64,000 bases of DNA, from the NCBI GenBank assembly GCA_020851235.1, contig JADZDD010000035.1, positions 62,001 through 126,000 of the forward strand. Direction: 5' to 3'. The notes beneath the pieces are model-generated. The model saw only the letters and a program-made list of their open reading frames with translations, had not been told where the DNA came from and did no database searches. Below are positions 17,839 through 27,096 of this stretch, piece after piece. Within the stretch, counting starts at the first letter, position 1. Every line of letters starts with the position of its first letter. The stretch is from Burkholderiales bacterium (GTDB lineage: Bacteria > Pseudomonadota > Gammaproteobacteria > Burkholderiales > Casimicrobiaceae). Both the position numbers and the translations under genes were made by a program.

Positions 17839-19413
17839 TCACACCGCGCGCGTGCGGCCTTCCCAGTACCGCGCGCGGATCGCCTTCTTGTCGACCTTGC
17901 CGAGGTTGGTGAGCGGGATCGCGTCGACGAAGTCGACGCTCTTCGGCGCGGCAAGGCTTCCCTTGCGGTGCTTGACGAACTCGATGAGCGTCTCGGCGGT
18001 GACGCTCGCGCCTGGACGAACCACGACCCACGCCTTGACCTCCTCGCCCCACTTCTCGCTCGGCACCCCGATCACCGCCGCCTGCCGGACCGCCGGATGC
18101 TCGAACAGGACATCCTCGATCTCGCGCGGATAGACGTTGAACCCCCCCGAGACGATCATGTCCTTCTTGCGGTCGACGATCGTGTAGAGCCCCTGCTCGT
18201 CGCGCCGCGCCACGTCGCCCGTGTAGAGCCAGCCATCGCGGATCGCCGCGGCCGTCGCCTCGGGATTGTCCAGGTAGCCGGACATCATGTTCGGCGCGCG
18301 CGCGATCAGTTCGCCGGCCTCCCCGTGCGGCACGTCGCGGCCCTCATCGTCGACCAGCCGGATGTGCGCCGCGTACGTTGCCCGCCCCGCGCTCGCGTAC
18401 ACCGCGGCTTCGCGCGCGGGGTCGTCGACGAGGAGGTCCTCGCGCTGCAGCGCCGTGAGCGCCATCGGCGCCTCGGTCTGCCCGAAGAATTGCGTGAACA
18501 CCGGCCCGAACACCTGCACCGCGTGCTTGAGCCGCTCCGGCGAGATCGCCGATGCTCCGTAGAGCACGTTGCGCAGACTCGAGTGGTCGTAGCGGTCGCG
18601 CGCCGGGTGGTCGAGCAACAGGTAGATCATCGTCGGGACGAGCAGCGTCGCGGTCGCCTTCTCGCGCGCGATCGTCCCGAGAAGGAGTTCCGGCTCGAAG
18701 TGCGAGAGGATCACGCACGTTCCCTGCCGTAGCAGAACGGGAAGGATGAGGCAGCCTCCGGCGTGCGTCATCGGTGTGGCGAACACGAACACCTCGTGCA
18801 TGCCGATGCCGAAGTCCAGCATTTCCATGAAGTAGGTCTGGAACCACGAGCGGTGCGAAAGCATCACGCCCTTGGGCCGACCCGTCGTCCCGCCGGTGAA
18901 GTAGATGCCGGCGATGTCCTCCGGATCGATCGGCGGCGTTGCCGGCGGTGGCGGCGCCGTGACGAGCAGGTCCTCGAGCCGCAGGTGCCCCGCCGGCAAT
19001 GCGATGTCCGCCGTCGCGCCAACGCACACGAACCGCTCGATCGTCGACAGTCGCGCCGCCATGCCCTGCACGCGCTGCGCGAAGCGCGCGTGGTAGACGA
19101 GAAAGCGGCAACGCGCGAAGTTCATCATGTAGACGTGGTCGTCGTCGCCCAGCAGCACCGCGAGCGGCACGCGAGTCGCGCCGAGTCTTGCGACCGCATA
19201 CTCGCAGCCCACGTACTCCGTGCAGTTCGCCATCAGGAACGCGACGCGGTCGCCCGGTTCGAGGCCGAGCGCGGCGAACGCGCCCGCGATGCGTGCACCC
19301 ATCGCACCCAGATCGGCGTAGCTCGTCCTGCGCTCCCCCTCGACGATCGCAACGCGCGATCCGCCGTGCAGCACGGCACGGTCGTAGAGTTGCGCCACGT
19401 TCAGCGGCATCAT
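17839..19413 (-). CDS. Acyl-CoA synthetase (fatty-acid CoA ligase)
   Basis: Third ligase of the operon, 524 residues, closer to classical long-chain/medium-chain FadD-like enzymes: P-loop YFTGGTTGRPKGVMLSH, FFGQTEAPM, LYTGDVARRDEQG, the hinge DRKKDMIVSGGFNVYPREIE and the catalytic Lys in NLGKVDKKAIRARYW. Start is ATG at 19413, or the adjacent ATG at 19410. It lies 6 bases after the MaoC gene. It probably activates the free acid substrate of the pathway. Confidence 0.93.
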   Translation of the reverse strand: MMPLNVAQLYDRAVLHGGSRVAIVEGERRTSYADLGAMGARIAGAFAALGLEPGDRVAFLMANCTEYVGCEYAVARLGATRVPLAVLLGDDDHVYMMNFARCRFLVYHARFAQRVQGMAARLSTIERFVCVGATADIALPAGHLRLEDLLVTAPPPPATPPIDPEDIAGIYFTGGTTGRPKGVMLSHRSWFQTYFMEMLDFGIGMHEVFVFATPMTHAGGCLILPVLLRQGTCVILSHFEPELLLGTIAREKATATLLVPTMIYLLLDHPARDRYDHSSLRNVLYGASAISPERLKHAVQVFGPVFTQFFGQTEAPMALTALQREDLLVDDPAREAAVYASAGRATYAAHIRLVDDEGRDVPHGEAGELIARAPNMMSGYLDNPEATAAAIRDGWLYTGDVARRDEQGLYTIVDRKKDMIVSGGFNVYPREIEDVLFEHPAVRQAAVIGVPSEKWGEEVKAWVVVRPGASVTAETLIEFVKHRKGSLAAPKSVDFVDAIPLTNLGKVDKKAIRARYWEGRTRAV

Positions 19414-19419
19414 GGTGCG

Positions 19420-19872
19420 CTATGCCTCCCTCATGTGCATCATCAGCACGTAGTCGAACTCGAGCACGGGCTCGTCGCGTTGATTGCGCACGCGGTAGGT
19501 CCACGTCTGCACGCCCTTGCGGGGATCGCGGGTCGTTCGCCGCTCCTTGACCGTCACTTCGACGTCGATGGTGTCGCCGATGCGTACCGGCGCCAGCATG
19601 CGCATCCGCTCGACGCCAAGCCACGCGATCGCGGCGTCGCCGCCGAATCCGGCCTGCGCAACCAGCCCCACCGCGAGTCCGAAGATCAGCGGGCCGTGGA
19701 CGAGCCGCGTGCCGAATTCGGTCCGTGCGGCATACACCTCGTCCATGTGCAACGGATAGAAGTCGCCGGTGAGCCCCGCCCACGTCACGACGTGTGTCTC
19801 GGTCACCGTGATGCGGGCGGTGCGATGGACATCGCCCACCTGAAAGTCGTCGCCGTATTTCTGCTGTGCCAT
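19420..19872 (-). CDS. MaoC-like (R)-specific enoyl-CoA hydratase
   Basis: Hot-dog-fold protein of 150 residues. The catalytic Asp-His pair of hydratase 2 is visible in TGDFYPLHMDEVYA (about residues 37-50), followed by the HGPL segment. In steroid and terpenoid side-chain pathways, similar MaoC proteins hydrate an enoyl-CoA that is then cleaved by a thiolase-fold aldolase with a DUF35 partner; exactly those two genes lie immediately upstream (2-base gap and 4-base overlap). That role is inferred from context. Confidence 0.88.
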   Translation of the reverse strand: MAQQKYGDDFQVGDVHRTARITVTETHVVTWAGLTGDFYPLHMDEVYAARTEFGTRLVHGPLIFGLAVGLVAQAGFGGDAAIAWLGVERMRMLAPVRIGDTIDVEVTVKERRTTRDPRKGVQTWTYRVRNQRDEPVLEFDYVLMMHMREA

Positions 19873-19874
19873 GG

Positions 19875-20312
19875 CTATGCCTCGATCGGCCTGAACTTGG
19901 GCAGCGTGAACTCGTCGTCGATCCGCTCGAACACGACTTCGACCGGCATGTCGCAGCGAAGCGCGTCGGGGTCGCAGCCGACGACATTGCTCAGCATCCG
20001 CACGCCTTCGTCGAGATGAATGATCGCGACGACGTACGGCATGTCGGCGGTGAACGCCGACGGCGCGTTGCTGACCACGACGGTGTAGCTGTAGATCGTC
20101 CCGCGACCGCTCGCCGTGCGCCACTCCATGCGATCGCCGCCGCAGTGCGGGCAGGCGATGCGCGGGTAGTGAACGTGCACGTGGCACGCCCGACAGTACT
20201 GCAGCGCCAGGCGACCCTCGCGCGTCGCCTCCCAGAACGGCCGCGCCCACGGTTGAACGACCGGCCGGGGTTTCGCCGGTGGAGCAGTTCCGGTCATCGG
20301 GTCAGCGCTCAT
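19875..20312 (-). CDS. DUF35 zinc-ribbon/OB-fold protein
   Basis: The 145-residue product has a rubredoxin-like zinc ribbon (CRACH, then CPHCG; about residues 40-60) followed by an OB-fold. DUF35 proteins such as ChsH2 and the DUF35 partners of Sal-type aldolases bind and activate a thiolase-fold partner. The ATG at 20312 overlaps the stop of the thiolase-fold gene (ATGA), which supports a two-protein complex. All four zinc Cys are present. Function as a partner is inferred from the family and the overlap. Confidence 0.9.
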   Translation of the reverse strand: MSADPMTGTAPPAKPRPVVQPWARPFWEATREGRLALQYCRACHVHVHYPRIACPHCGGDRMEWRTASGRGTIYSYTVVVSNAPSAFTADMPYVVAIIHLDEGVRMLSNVVGCDPDALRCDMPVEVVFERIDDEFTLPKFRPIEA

Positions 20313-21484
20313 GGCTCGTTGCCCAGGATGGTGACTTGCGCATCCATGTACGTCCCGCCGACAGCGGTCTCGACCGCGAAGCGGCAGTTCGGCACCTGGC
20401 GCGCGCCCGCCTTGCCCATCACCTGCCGCGCGGCCTCGACGAGAAGCGATACCGAGCCTCCGGCGCCGATGTGGCCCTTCGAAAGCATGCCGCCGTCGGT
20501 GGTCGTCGGCAGCCGCCCGCCTGGCCATGTGTCGCCGCGCAGGTGCATCGCCCCGGCCTCGCCGCGCGCGCACAGGCCGATCTCCTCCATTGCGATCAGC
20601 TGGTAGATCGGATACGAGTCGTAGATTTCGGCGACATCGATGTCCGACGGGGCAATGCCGGCCTCGGCGAATGCCTGGCGCCCGGCGCTCGCCCAGCCGA
20701 AGCGCGTGAGGTCCGGCTCCTGATGGTAGGCAAAGTGCGTGACCACCCCGCCTTCGCCGAGCACGTAGGCGGGTCGCGGCACGAGATCACGCGCGCGCTC
20801 GGCCGAGGTGACGACGAACGCAGCGCCACCGTCGAAGAGCATGTTGGAATGCTTCGCCCGCAACGGGGTCGCCAGCATCTTCGAGGCCATCACTTCCTCG
20901 AGCGTCAATGGCTTCCGGAAAAAGGCGTTGGGATTGAGCTCGGCCCACTTGCGGTTGGACACGCACACCGCGGAGAGCTCCTCGTCGGTCGTTCCCGTCT
21001 CGTGCTTGTAGCGCTGCGTGGCCAGCGCCGCGACGGTCGAATAGTGCTGCCCGAAAGGCACCTCCCATTCCATCGAGATGCCGGCGGTCGAGAAGAGATC
21101 GATGCCGCCCTGCGCGCTGACTCCGGTGCCGAGCTTGTCGCAGTGGACGAAGAGGATGCAGCGCGCGCGACCGGTCTCGATCAGGGCGCTGGCGATGCGC
21201 AACGCGTTGGTGCTCGACGACCCTCCCGAGAATACGGTCGCGTTCGCCGAGACGCTCTTCAAGCCGAGCTCCTCGACGAGCCGGCACGTGGTGAGCTCGT
21301 TGCTGAACTGGAAGCTGAACACCGCCGTCGTCGGGATGACGAAGTCGATCTCGTCCTTGGCGATGCCGGCGTCGGCAATCGCCAGACGGGCCGCCTCCAG
21401 TGCGTAGCTGATCGCCCCGCGATCCGGATGGCGGCCGGTCGGGATCTCACCGATGCCGACGATGGCTGTCTTGCCGCGGCTCAT
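20309..21484 (-). CDS. Thiolase-fold lipid-transfer/aldolase-like protein (Ltp2 type), Cys nucleophile absent
   Basis: SCPx/Ltp-type thiolase-superfamily protein of 391 residues. Where thiolases have NxxCxSG, this protein reads ATVFSGGSSS (about 82-91), with no Cys in reach, and the C-terminal catalytic Cys is also lacking (KGHIGAGGSVS). Loss of the nucleophile together with a DUF35 partner is the hallmark of retro-aldolases such as Ltp2, which cleave hydroxyacyl-CoA side chains. EIYDSYPIYQL and HFAYHQEP supply conserved Tyr residues, which in Ltp2 take part in catalysis. I therefore predict a carbon-carbon lyase instead of a thiolase; substrate unknown. Confidence 0.88.
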   Translation of the reverse strand: MSRGKTAIVGIGEIPTGRHPDRGAISYALEAARLAIADAGIAKDEIDFVIPTTAVFSFQFSNELTTCRLVEELGLKSVSANATVFSGGSSSTNALRIASALIETGRARCILFVHCDKLGTGVSAQGGIDLFSTAGISMEWEVPFGQHYSTVAALATQRYKHETGTTDEELSAVCVSNRKWAELNPNAFFRKPLTLEEVMASKMLATPLRAKHSNMLFDGGAAFVVTSAERARDLVPRPAYVLGEGGVVTHFAYHQEPDLTRFGWASAGRQAFAEAGIAPSDIDVAEIYDSYPIYQLIAMEEIGLCARGEAGAMHLRGDTWPGGRLPTTTDGGMLSKGHIGAGGSVSLLVEAARQVMGKAGARQVPNCRFAVETAVGGTYMDAQVTILGNEP

Positions 21485-21499
21485 GGTGCTTCGGGCTCT

Positions 21500-23110
21500 T
21501 CAGGCAGCCAGATCGGGAATTCCGCGGTGATAGGCCGGCATGATGGTCTCCTCGCTGTGGGTGCCCATCATCCGGTCGACGCACATCACTGCCGACAGCG
21601 AGGCGCCGTCGACACCGCCACCCCACAGCTGGCGCCCGTACTGATCGCCGGCGAAATAAAGACCCTCCACCCACGGCGAGACGACGTCTGGCCGGTCCTC
21701 GCCGACCGGACGCCACAGACCGTAAGCCTCGGGGCCGGGCGTCCAGATGCAGAACTCGAAATCGTTACGCCAGTTCGGGAACGTGCGATGGGCCCAATCC
21801 TCGCACAGCGAGATCACCCGATTGACACGATCCGGGTTACGCATCTCCACGTCGGTGAGCGCGGTCGAGAACAGGTACTCGCGCTTGCCCGGCGGGCCGC
21901 GCCTCGCGGTGCCCCCGCCAAACGCGGTGAAGTCGCACATCACCATGTCGACCACGCCGATGAACCCCTCGTCCGGTCGGGTGATGCCGGGCATGTAGAC
22001 GAAGCTACCCTCGTCGATCCCCGCATCCGGCAGTTGTGCACGCTTCATGCCGTACCACCCGGTGAGCAGGCCCGCACCCCAGAAACGCTTCTCGAGCAGG
22101 TTCACCCACTCCGCGGGAAAGTGCTGGCGAGGCAGGACGCGGAAGATGTACTTGGGCGGGATCGTGCAGATCACGCAATCCGCGGCGATCGTCTGGTCCA
22201 CGTCGTAGTCGTTGTCCTCGCCCTTGATGCGCACGCCGGTGACGCGCCCGTTCTCGATCAGGACCTCCCGCACCGGCGTGCTACGCCGCACCTCGCCACC
22301 GTGCGCGAGCACCACCTTCTCGAACTGCTGCGGAATCGCGATGCAACCGGGCTCGTCGGCGGTGGCGACCGAGCCCGACACGAGATTCATCCGGATCTGA
22401 CCCGCGATCGCCATGTATCCCAGGAAATCGCCGGTCGGCGTCATCGCGGGCTCGGCCTGCGCCGTCTGCGATGCGGCAAGCACCTTGATGTACGCGTAGG
22501 CCTCGGGGTGCATGTTGCGCTGCTCGAGCCACGACTGCAGCGGCGTTTTCATCAGACGCGCCATGTCCTCGAACGACGAGCGCGCCATCTGCCCGAGCTG
22601 CTCCATCGTCGCGGCGTAGCCTGCCTCCGTCATCCACGGATAGGGTTGGTTCTTCTGCACCTGGTGCTGGCGCGTCGGCTGGCCCTCGCCCTTCCACTCG
22701 ACAAAGCCCAGCCCCTTGTTCAGCGGCAGGTTGTGGCCGACACCGAGGTGCTTCATCAGGAAGTCGACGCGGCCGCGGTTGCCCCAGAAGAGACCGTGGC
22801 CGCCTGCCTCGAACGTCCGCCCGTCGAGCAGCCCCTCGGCGAAGATGCGCTCGATCGACGGCTCGGTCTTGCCAAGGTAGCAGTGTGCGAAAGCGAGCGA
22901 CTTGCGAAACGCCCTCGCATCCATCTCGATGCCGTCGGCAACGACCTTGTCGCCCTTCCCGACGTAGGACAGCGTGCGCCCGCCGATGAACGGCGCACGC
23001 TCGAGCACGAGGACCCGCTTGCCGTGGTCCTTGGCGAGCAGCGCGGCGGCGCCGAGCCCCGCGACCCCTGCTCCGATGACGATGACGTCGAATTTCTGGT
23101 TGGCACTCAT
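21500..23110 (-). CDS. FAD-dependent oxidoreductase, phytoene-desaturase-like
   Basis: The 536-residue protein starts with a dinucleotide-binding fold (VIVIGAGVAGLGAAALLA) and the GGRTLSY segment of amine-oxidase/phytoene-desaturase flavoproteins, and ends with the FAD-contacting GLYFAGDQYGRQLWGGGVDG. Such enzymes dehydrogenate or isomerise hydrophobic lipids and terpenoids. The ATG at 23110 overlaps the thioesterase stop (ATGA). In this operon it could introduce or saturate a double bond in a hydrophobic acid; that is inference. Confidence 0.88.
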   Translation of the reverse strand: MSANQKFDVIVIGAGVAGLGAAALLAKDHGKRVLVLERAPFIGGRTLSYVGKGDKVVADGIEMDARAFRKSLAFAHCYLGKTEPSIERIFAEGLLDGRTFEAGGHGLFWGNRGRVDFLMKHLGVGHNLPLNKGLGFVEWKGEGQPTRQHQVQKNQPYPWMTEAGYAATMEQLGQMARSSFEDMARLMKTPLQSWLEQRNMHPEAYAYIKVLAASQTAQAEPAMTPTGDFLGYMAIAGQIRMNLVSGSVATADEPGCIAIPQQFEKVVLAHGGEVRRSTPVREVLIENGRVTGVRIKGEDNDYDVDQTIAADCVICTIPPKYIFRVLPRQHFPAEWVNLLEKRFWGAGLLTGWYGMKRAQLPDAGIDEGSFVYMPGITRPDEGFIGVVDMVMCDFTAFGGGTARRGPPGKREYLFSTALTDVEMRNPDRVNRVISLCEDWAHRTFPNWRNDFEFCIWTPGPEAYGLWRPVGEDRPDVVSPWVEGLYFAGDQYGRQLWGGGVDGASLSAVMCVDRMMGTHSEETIMPAYHRGIPDLAA

Positions 23111-23649
23111 GGCTTCTCCCTCGTTGCGGTCGTTGAGTGGGTTCCTGGAAGGCGGCCGGCGCCGGCAACGCCGGGCCCGCCGCTGAAATCGATGGTGCCG
23201 CCGCGCGCGGCGGCAGTGGCAAGACGCTTGCGCACCGAGGCGGGAATCGGCGTCTTGCCCTTGCGCACGGCGTGCACCATCACGTTGACATGCTCGGCGC
23301 GTGCAATCGGCTCGCCGCCCGGATGGCGGCACATCGCCACCTCGGCGGTGAACGATGTCGTACCGAACGCGAGGTGGACGATCGAAAGCGCGAGCACGTC
23401 GTCGAAGCGCGCGGGCGCCGTCCACTCGATCAGGCAGCGCACCACGTGCGTGTCGAGCTCCTCCTCGAGCATTGCCCGATAGCTTCCGAAAGCGGCGCGC
23501 ACGAGCTCGCTCATCAGGATGTCGAGGTGGTCCGCGTAGCGGGCATTGAACATGATGCCCTGGGCATCGCACTCTCCGTAGCGCACGCGCAGCAGCACGC
23601 GCAACGGATTCGCGCGCACGGCCCGCGGCCTCCTGGCGACCGCGCTCAT
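23107..23649 (-). CDS. Acyl-CoA thioesterase, 4HBT hot-dog family
   Basis: Hot-dog protein of 180 residues with the family motif VRYGECDAQGIMFNARYADHLD (trimmed here; about residues 22-43), which includes the catalytic Asp of 4-hydroxybenzoyl-CoA/YbgC-like thioesterases. It probably releases free acid from an acyl-CoA or relieves CoA sequestration. Both ends overlap neighbours by four bases (RND transporter upstream, FAD oxidoreductase downstream). The C-terminal 25 residues after KRLATAAARGG are low-complexity and may be disordered. Confidence 0.87.
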   Translation of the reverse strand: MSAVARRPRAVRANPLRVLLRVRYGECDAQGIMFNARYADHLDILMSELVRAAFGSYRAMLEEELDTHVVRCLIEWTAPARFDDVLALSIVHLAFGTTSFTAEVAMCRHPGGEPIARAEHVNVMVHAVRKGKTPIPASVRKRLATAAARGGTIDFSGGPGVAGAGRLPGTHSTTATREKP

Positions 23650-25988
23650 GCCGGCACCGCCACGGCGCTTCGATGACCCAACACGCGCAGCAAGACCGGG
23701 ATCATCACGATCGCGCCGATCATGTTCCAGATGAACATGAACGTGAGCAGGAGGCCCATGTCGGCCTGGAACTTGATCGGCGAGAAGACCCAGGTGACCA
23801 CCCCCAGCGCCAGCGTGAGGCCGGTGAAGATGATCGCGCGGCCCGTCGTGTTGAGCGTCGCCTCGTAGGCCTCCGCGAGCGACAGCCCGCGTGCGAGGTG
23901 GCGCGACAGGGCGTTGTACAGGTAGATGCCGTAGTCGACGCCGATACCCACCCCGAGCGCGATCACCGGCAGCGTGGCCACCTTGATGCCGAGGCCGAGG
24001 GCGGCCATCAGCGCTTCACAGAGCACCGAGGTGACGAAGAGCGGGAACACGATCGCCGCGGTGACCCTGAGCGAGCGGAACTCGAGCAGCACGAGCAGCG
24101 ACACGATCGCGTACACCCAGATCAGCATCTCCACCGAGGCGGACTCGATGACCCGGTTCGTGATCGCCTCGACGCCGGCGCTGCCGGCAGCGAGCAGGAT
24201 GCGGGGATCCGACTTGTCCTGCGGCGCGTTGTCGGTCGCGAAGGCCTCGACCGCGGCAAGCGTCTGCGCCAGCGTGTCGGCCTTGTGATCGTGCAGGTAG
24301 GCAATGACCGGCAGCATCGAGCAGTCCGTGTTGAACAGACTCGACGGAATCTGCCGGAACACGCCGTTAGCCGCGAAGCGGTTGCGGGTGATGCTGTGCC
24401 ACTTGAGATTCCCGCCGTTGGCGCCGGCGATCGCGAACTGCATCGGGCCGAACAGCGAGAGCGTGTCGACGACGCCGGGCAGGTTCTCGAGCTCCCATTG
24501 CAGCCGATCGACCAGCGTGGCCACCGGATAGCTGCCGCACTCGCCGGGCGCCGTGGTCACCATGCTGACGAAGACGTCGGTGTTGGCGCTGTACGCGGCG
24601 ACGATCTTCGCGTTGTCGCGGTTGTATCGCGAGTCGGCCCGAAGCTCCGGAGCACCCTGGTCGAGATCACCGATCTTCACGTCGCGACTCACCCACCAGC
24701 CCACCGCGAGCAGTGCGAGGAACGCGACGAACACCACCTGCGCGCGTCCGGGATCGGCAAGCGCCGCGATCCGCCGGAAGATCGGCGATGGGTGCTGGTT
24801 GCGCGCCTGCTGCCGGGCCACGGCCGCCGGCGCCACGCCAACGTACGACATCAGCACCGGCAGCAGCAGCATCTTGGTGAAGATGATGACGGCGACGCCG
24901 ATCGACGCGGCAATCGCGAGTTCCTTGATCACGCCGATGTCGATGACGAGCAGCGTCGAGAAGCCGACGACGTCGCACAAGAGCGCGACGGCACCCGGAA
25001 CGAAGAGCTGCGAGAAGGTGGCGCGGGCGGCGTCCGCGTCGTTCGCGCCGCGGCTTCGCTCGATTGCCATCGTGTTCACGTTCTGCAGCGCATGCGAAAC
25101 GCCGATGGCAAAGGTCAGGAAGGGGACCAGGATCGAGTATGGATCGATCGCGTAGCCCATCAACTGGACGATCCCGACCTGCCAGATGACGGCGATCAGG
25201 CAGCAGAGGATCGTCATCGCCGTGCTGCGCGGGCAGCGGCAGAACGCGTACAGGCACAACGTCGTGAGCAGCACCGAGAGCGCGAAGAACCCTGCGATGT
25301 ACTTCGTGCCGGCGATCAGATCGCCGACGACCTTCGCAAAGCCGATGATCTGAATCTCGACCTGGTCGGATTCGAACGCGGCGCGCACGGTCTCCTCCAG
25401 GGCGTCGGACAGCTTCCCGTAATCGAGCGGATCTCCGGTCTGCGGATCGCGGTCGAGCAGCGGCGCGACGATCATCGCAGCGCTCTCATCGAGCGCGACG
25501 AGGCTGCCGACGGCTCCGCTGCGCATCACGTTGCGGCGCACTTGCTCGACATCCTCGGGCCGTCCCCGGTACGTGCTCGGGATCATGGTGCCGCCGCGCA
25601 AGCCGTCCTCGGTCATCTCGACCCAGGTTGCGTTCGGCGTCCACAGCGACTTCATGTTGCCGCGGTCGACGCCGGGGACGTAGAACACCGCGTCGCTCAC
25701 CCGGCGCAGCGTCTCGAGATACTTGGCGTCGTAGATGTCGCCCGTCCGGTTGGCGACCGACACGCGCAGCACGTTCCCCAACGGGCGCAAGTCATCGAAG
25801 TACTGCAGGAAGTTCCTGCTGTACGGATGCGCCTGGGGAATCATCTTGAAGTAGCTCGTCTCGACCTTGACCTGCGCCGCGTGGTAGCCCAGGAAGAGCG
25901 TGGCGAGCGCGAACAGCACGAGCACGAGACGGCGGTGGCCGAACAGCCACCGCTCGGTCCATGCGACCAGCACGCGGCTTTGCGTCAT
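23646..25988 (-). CDS. RND/MMPL-family transporter
   Basis: Inner-membrane protein of 780 residues with the two-fold RND layout: helix 1 (about 22-37), a large periplasmic loop, a five- to six-helix block (about 225-395), then a second helix at about 425, a second loop and a second helix block (about 625-770) containing GVGIGVDYGIYLYN. This is the HpnN/MMPL-like lipid-transporter branch, not the AcrB drug branch: there is no adaptor or TolC gene nearby. It is encoded with YCF48-like, DUF1329 and DUF1302 proteins, a set I interpret as a trans-envelope route for a hydrophobic compound. Confidence 0.9.
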   Translation of the reverse strand: MTQSRVLVAWTERWLFGHRRLVLVLFALATLFLGYHAAQVKVETSYFKMIPQAHPYSRNFLQYFDDLRPLGNVLRVSVANRTGDIYDAKYLETLRRVSDAVFYVPGVDRGNMKSLWTPNATWVEMTEDGLRGGTMIPSTYRGRPEDVEQVRRNVMRSGAVGSLVALDESAAMIVAPLLDRDPQTGDPLDYGKLSDALEETVRAAFESDQVEIQIIGFAKVVGDLIAGTKYIAGFFALSVLLTTLCLYAFCRCPRSTAMTILCCLIAVIWQVGIVQLMGYAIDPYSILVPFLTFAIGVSHALQNVNTMAIERSRGANDADAARATFSQLFVPGAVALLCDVVGFSTLLVIDIGVIKELAIAASIGVAVIIFTKMLLLPVLMSYVGVAPAAVARQQARNQHPSPIFRRIAALADPGRAQVVFVAFLALLAVGWWVSRDVKIGDLDQGAPELRADSRYNRDNAKIVAAYSANTDVFVSMVTTAPGECGSYPVATLVDRLQWELENLPGVVDTLSLFGPMQFAIAGANGGNLKWHSITRNRFAANGVFRQIPSSLFNTDCSMLPVIAYLHDHKADTLAQTLAAVEAFATDNAPQDKSDPRILLAAGSAGVEAITNRVIESASVEMLIWVYAIVSLLVLLEFRSLRVTAAIVFPLFVTSVLCEALMAALGLGIKVATLPVIALGVGIGVDYGIYLYNALSRHLARGLSLAEAYEATLNTTGRAIIFTGLTLALGVVTWVFSPIKFQADMGLLLTFMFIWNMIGAIVMIPVLLRVLGHRSAVAVPA

Positions 25989-27070
25989 GCGCCGCCCGGG
26001 ACCTGCGCGACGCCTTTGCTGCCGGCAACGACCCAACCGCCGTCGCTGGCGATGATGGCGGCGGCAAGCCCGGCCGGGCGCTTCTTCAGCGTGCGCCAGC
26101 GCGTGGCGTCCGCGACGTGCGTCGTGCCGTTGAGCGCAACGATCGCCACCTCACCTGCCGCGTTGCGCGCGCTTGCGACGAGCGGCAAGCGTCCGAGCCG
26201 CGGCAACTCACGCCAGGTCGCGCCGCGATCCGCTGTGGCGAAGATGGTCCCGGCGAAGCCATGCACCCAGAATCCTTCCTGCCCCCGCGGCGCATCGATC
26301 ACGCCGAAGAGCGCGCCGTTGTACCCGGTCTCGCTGCGCCGCCAGCTCTCCCCCGCATCGACCGACACGTGGACGCGCCCGGCCTCGCTCACGATGACGA
26401 ATGCGCCATCGCGGGTGAGCGTGATCGCGTTGTAGTGCAGATTGTCGGGGTTGTCGATCCGGTCGAGAAGACTCTCCCAGGCGCCGCCATCGCGTGAGCG
26501 GAATGCCTGGCCGAAGGCGCCGACTGCGATCACGGTTTCGCGCCCACCCACGGATTGTGCCGCGACGCCAAACAACGGGTTGGCGGGTCCGAACTCGAGC
26601 GTCGCCTTGACATCCTCGAGCGCGATGCGCGCGTCGTCGTCCTTGCGCGAGGCGCCAAAGCGGCGTTCGGCGGCCGCCAGCGTCAAGGCATTGCCGTCAC
26701 GGCCATCGAGGAGCTTCCGCCACGTTCGGCCGGCGTCGTCGCTCTTGAGCACCACGCCGTCATAGCCGACGGCGTACGCACGATCGCCGAACGCGGTCAG
26801 CGCGGTGAGCGTGACGTAGACCGGCACTGGCGACTGCTGCCAGCTCGTCCCCTGGTCGCTGCTCACGAGAATGATCCCGCGCTGCCCGGCGGCGACGAGC
26901 CTCGCCTTCGCGCCCTCGCCGTCGCGCGAGAGCGCGAGCAGCAGACGGGTCGAGGCGCGCGCCGACATGCGCGCCGGGAGCTCGAGCCAGTCCTTTGCCG
27001 CATGGATGCCCGATGCATACCCGGCGACGCAAAGGGCGCAACCCGCGCGGAGGAAGCCGCGACGCTGCAT
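25985..27070 (-). CDS. YCF48-like BNR-repeat periplasmic protein
   Basis: The 361-residue protein begins with a twin-arginine-like signal (RRGFLRAG) and then repeats Asp-box motifs (SSDQGTSW, SDDAGRTW, SRDGGAW, SVDAGESW, TADRGATW), giving a predicted beta-propeller related to the YCF48/Hcf136 family. GGAGGA precedes the ATG at 27070; an in-frame TTG at 27100 would overlap the DUF1329 gene but lacks that site. Its stop overlaps the RND gene start (ATGA). Propellers of this kind act as assembly or accessory factors; here it may serve the RND transporter. Confidence 0.87.
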   Translation of the reverse strand: MQRRGFLRAGCALCVAGYASGIHAAKDWLELPARMSARASTRLLLALSRDGEGAKARLVAAGQRGIILVSSDQGTSWQQSPVPVYVTLTALTAFGDRAYAVGYDGVVLKSDDAGRTWRKLLDGRDGNALTLAAAERRFGASRKDDDARIALEDVKATLEFGPANPLFGVAAQSVGGRETVIAVGAFGQAFRSRDGGAWESLLDRIDNPDNLHYNAITLTRDGAFVIVSEAGRVHVSVDAGESWRRSETGYNGALFGVIDAPRGQEGFWVHGFAGTIFATADRGATWRELPRLGRLPLVASARNAAGEVAIVALNGTTHVADATRWRTLKKRPAGLAAAIIASDGGWVVAGSKGVAQVPGGA

Positions 27071-27096
27071 CCGGCGATCCTCCGCCACCACGCCCG

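Noticed and set aside
20279-23482. Long open frame on the plus strand opposite the thiolase-fold and FAD oxidoreductase genes
   Set aside because: Its product is Arg/His-rich without domains; such shadows are common at high G+C opposite real genes.
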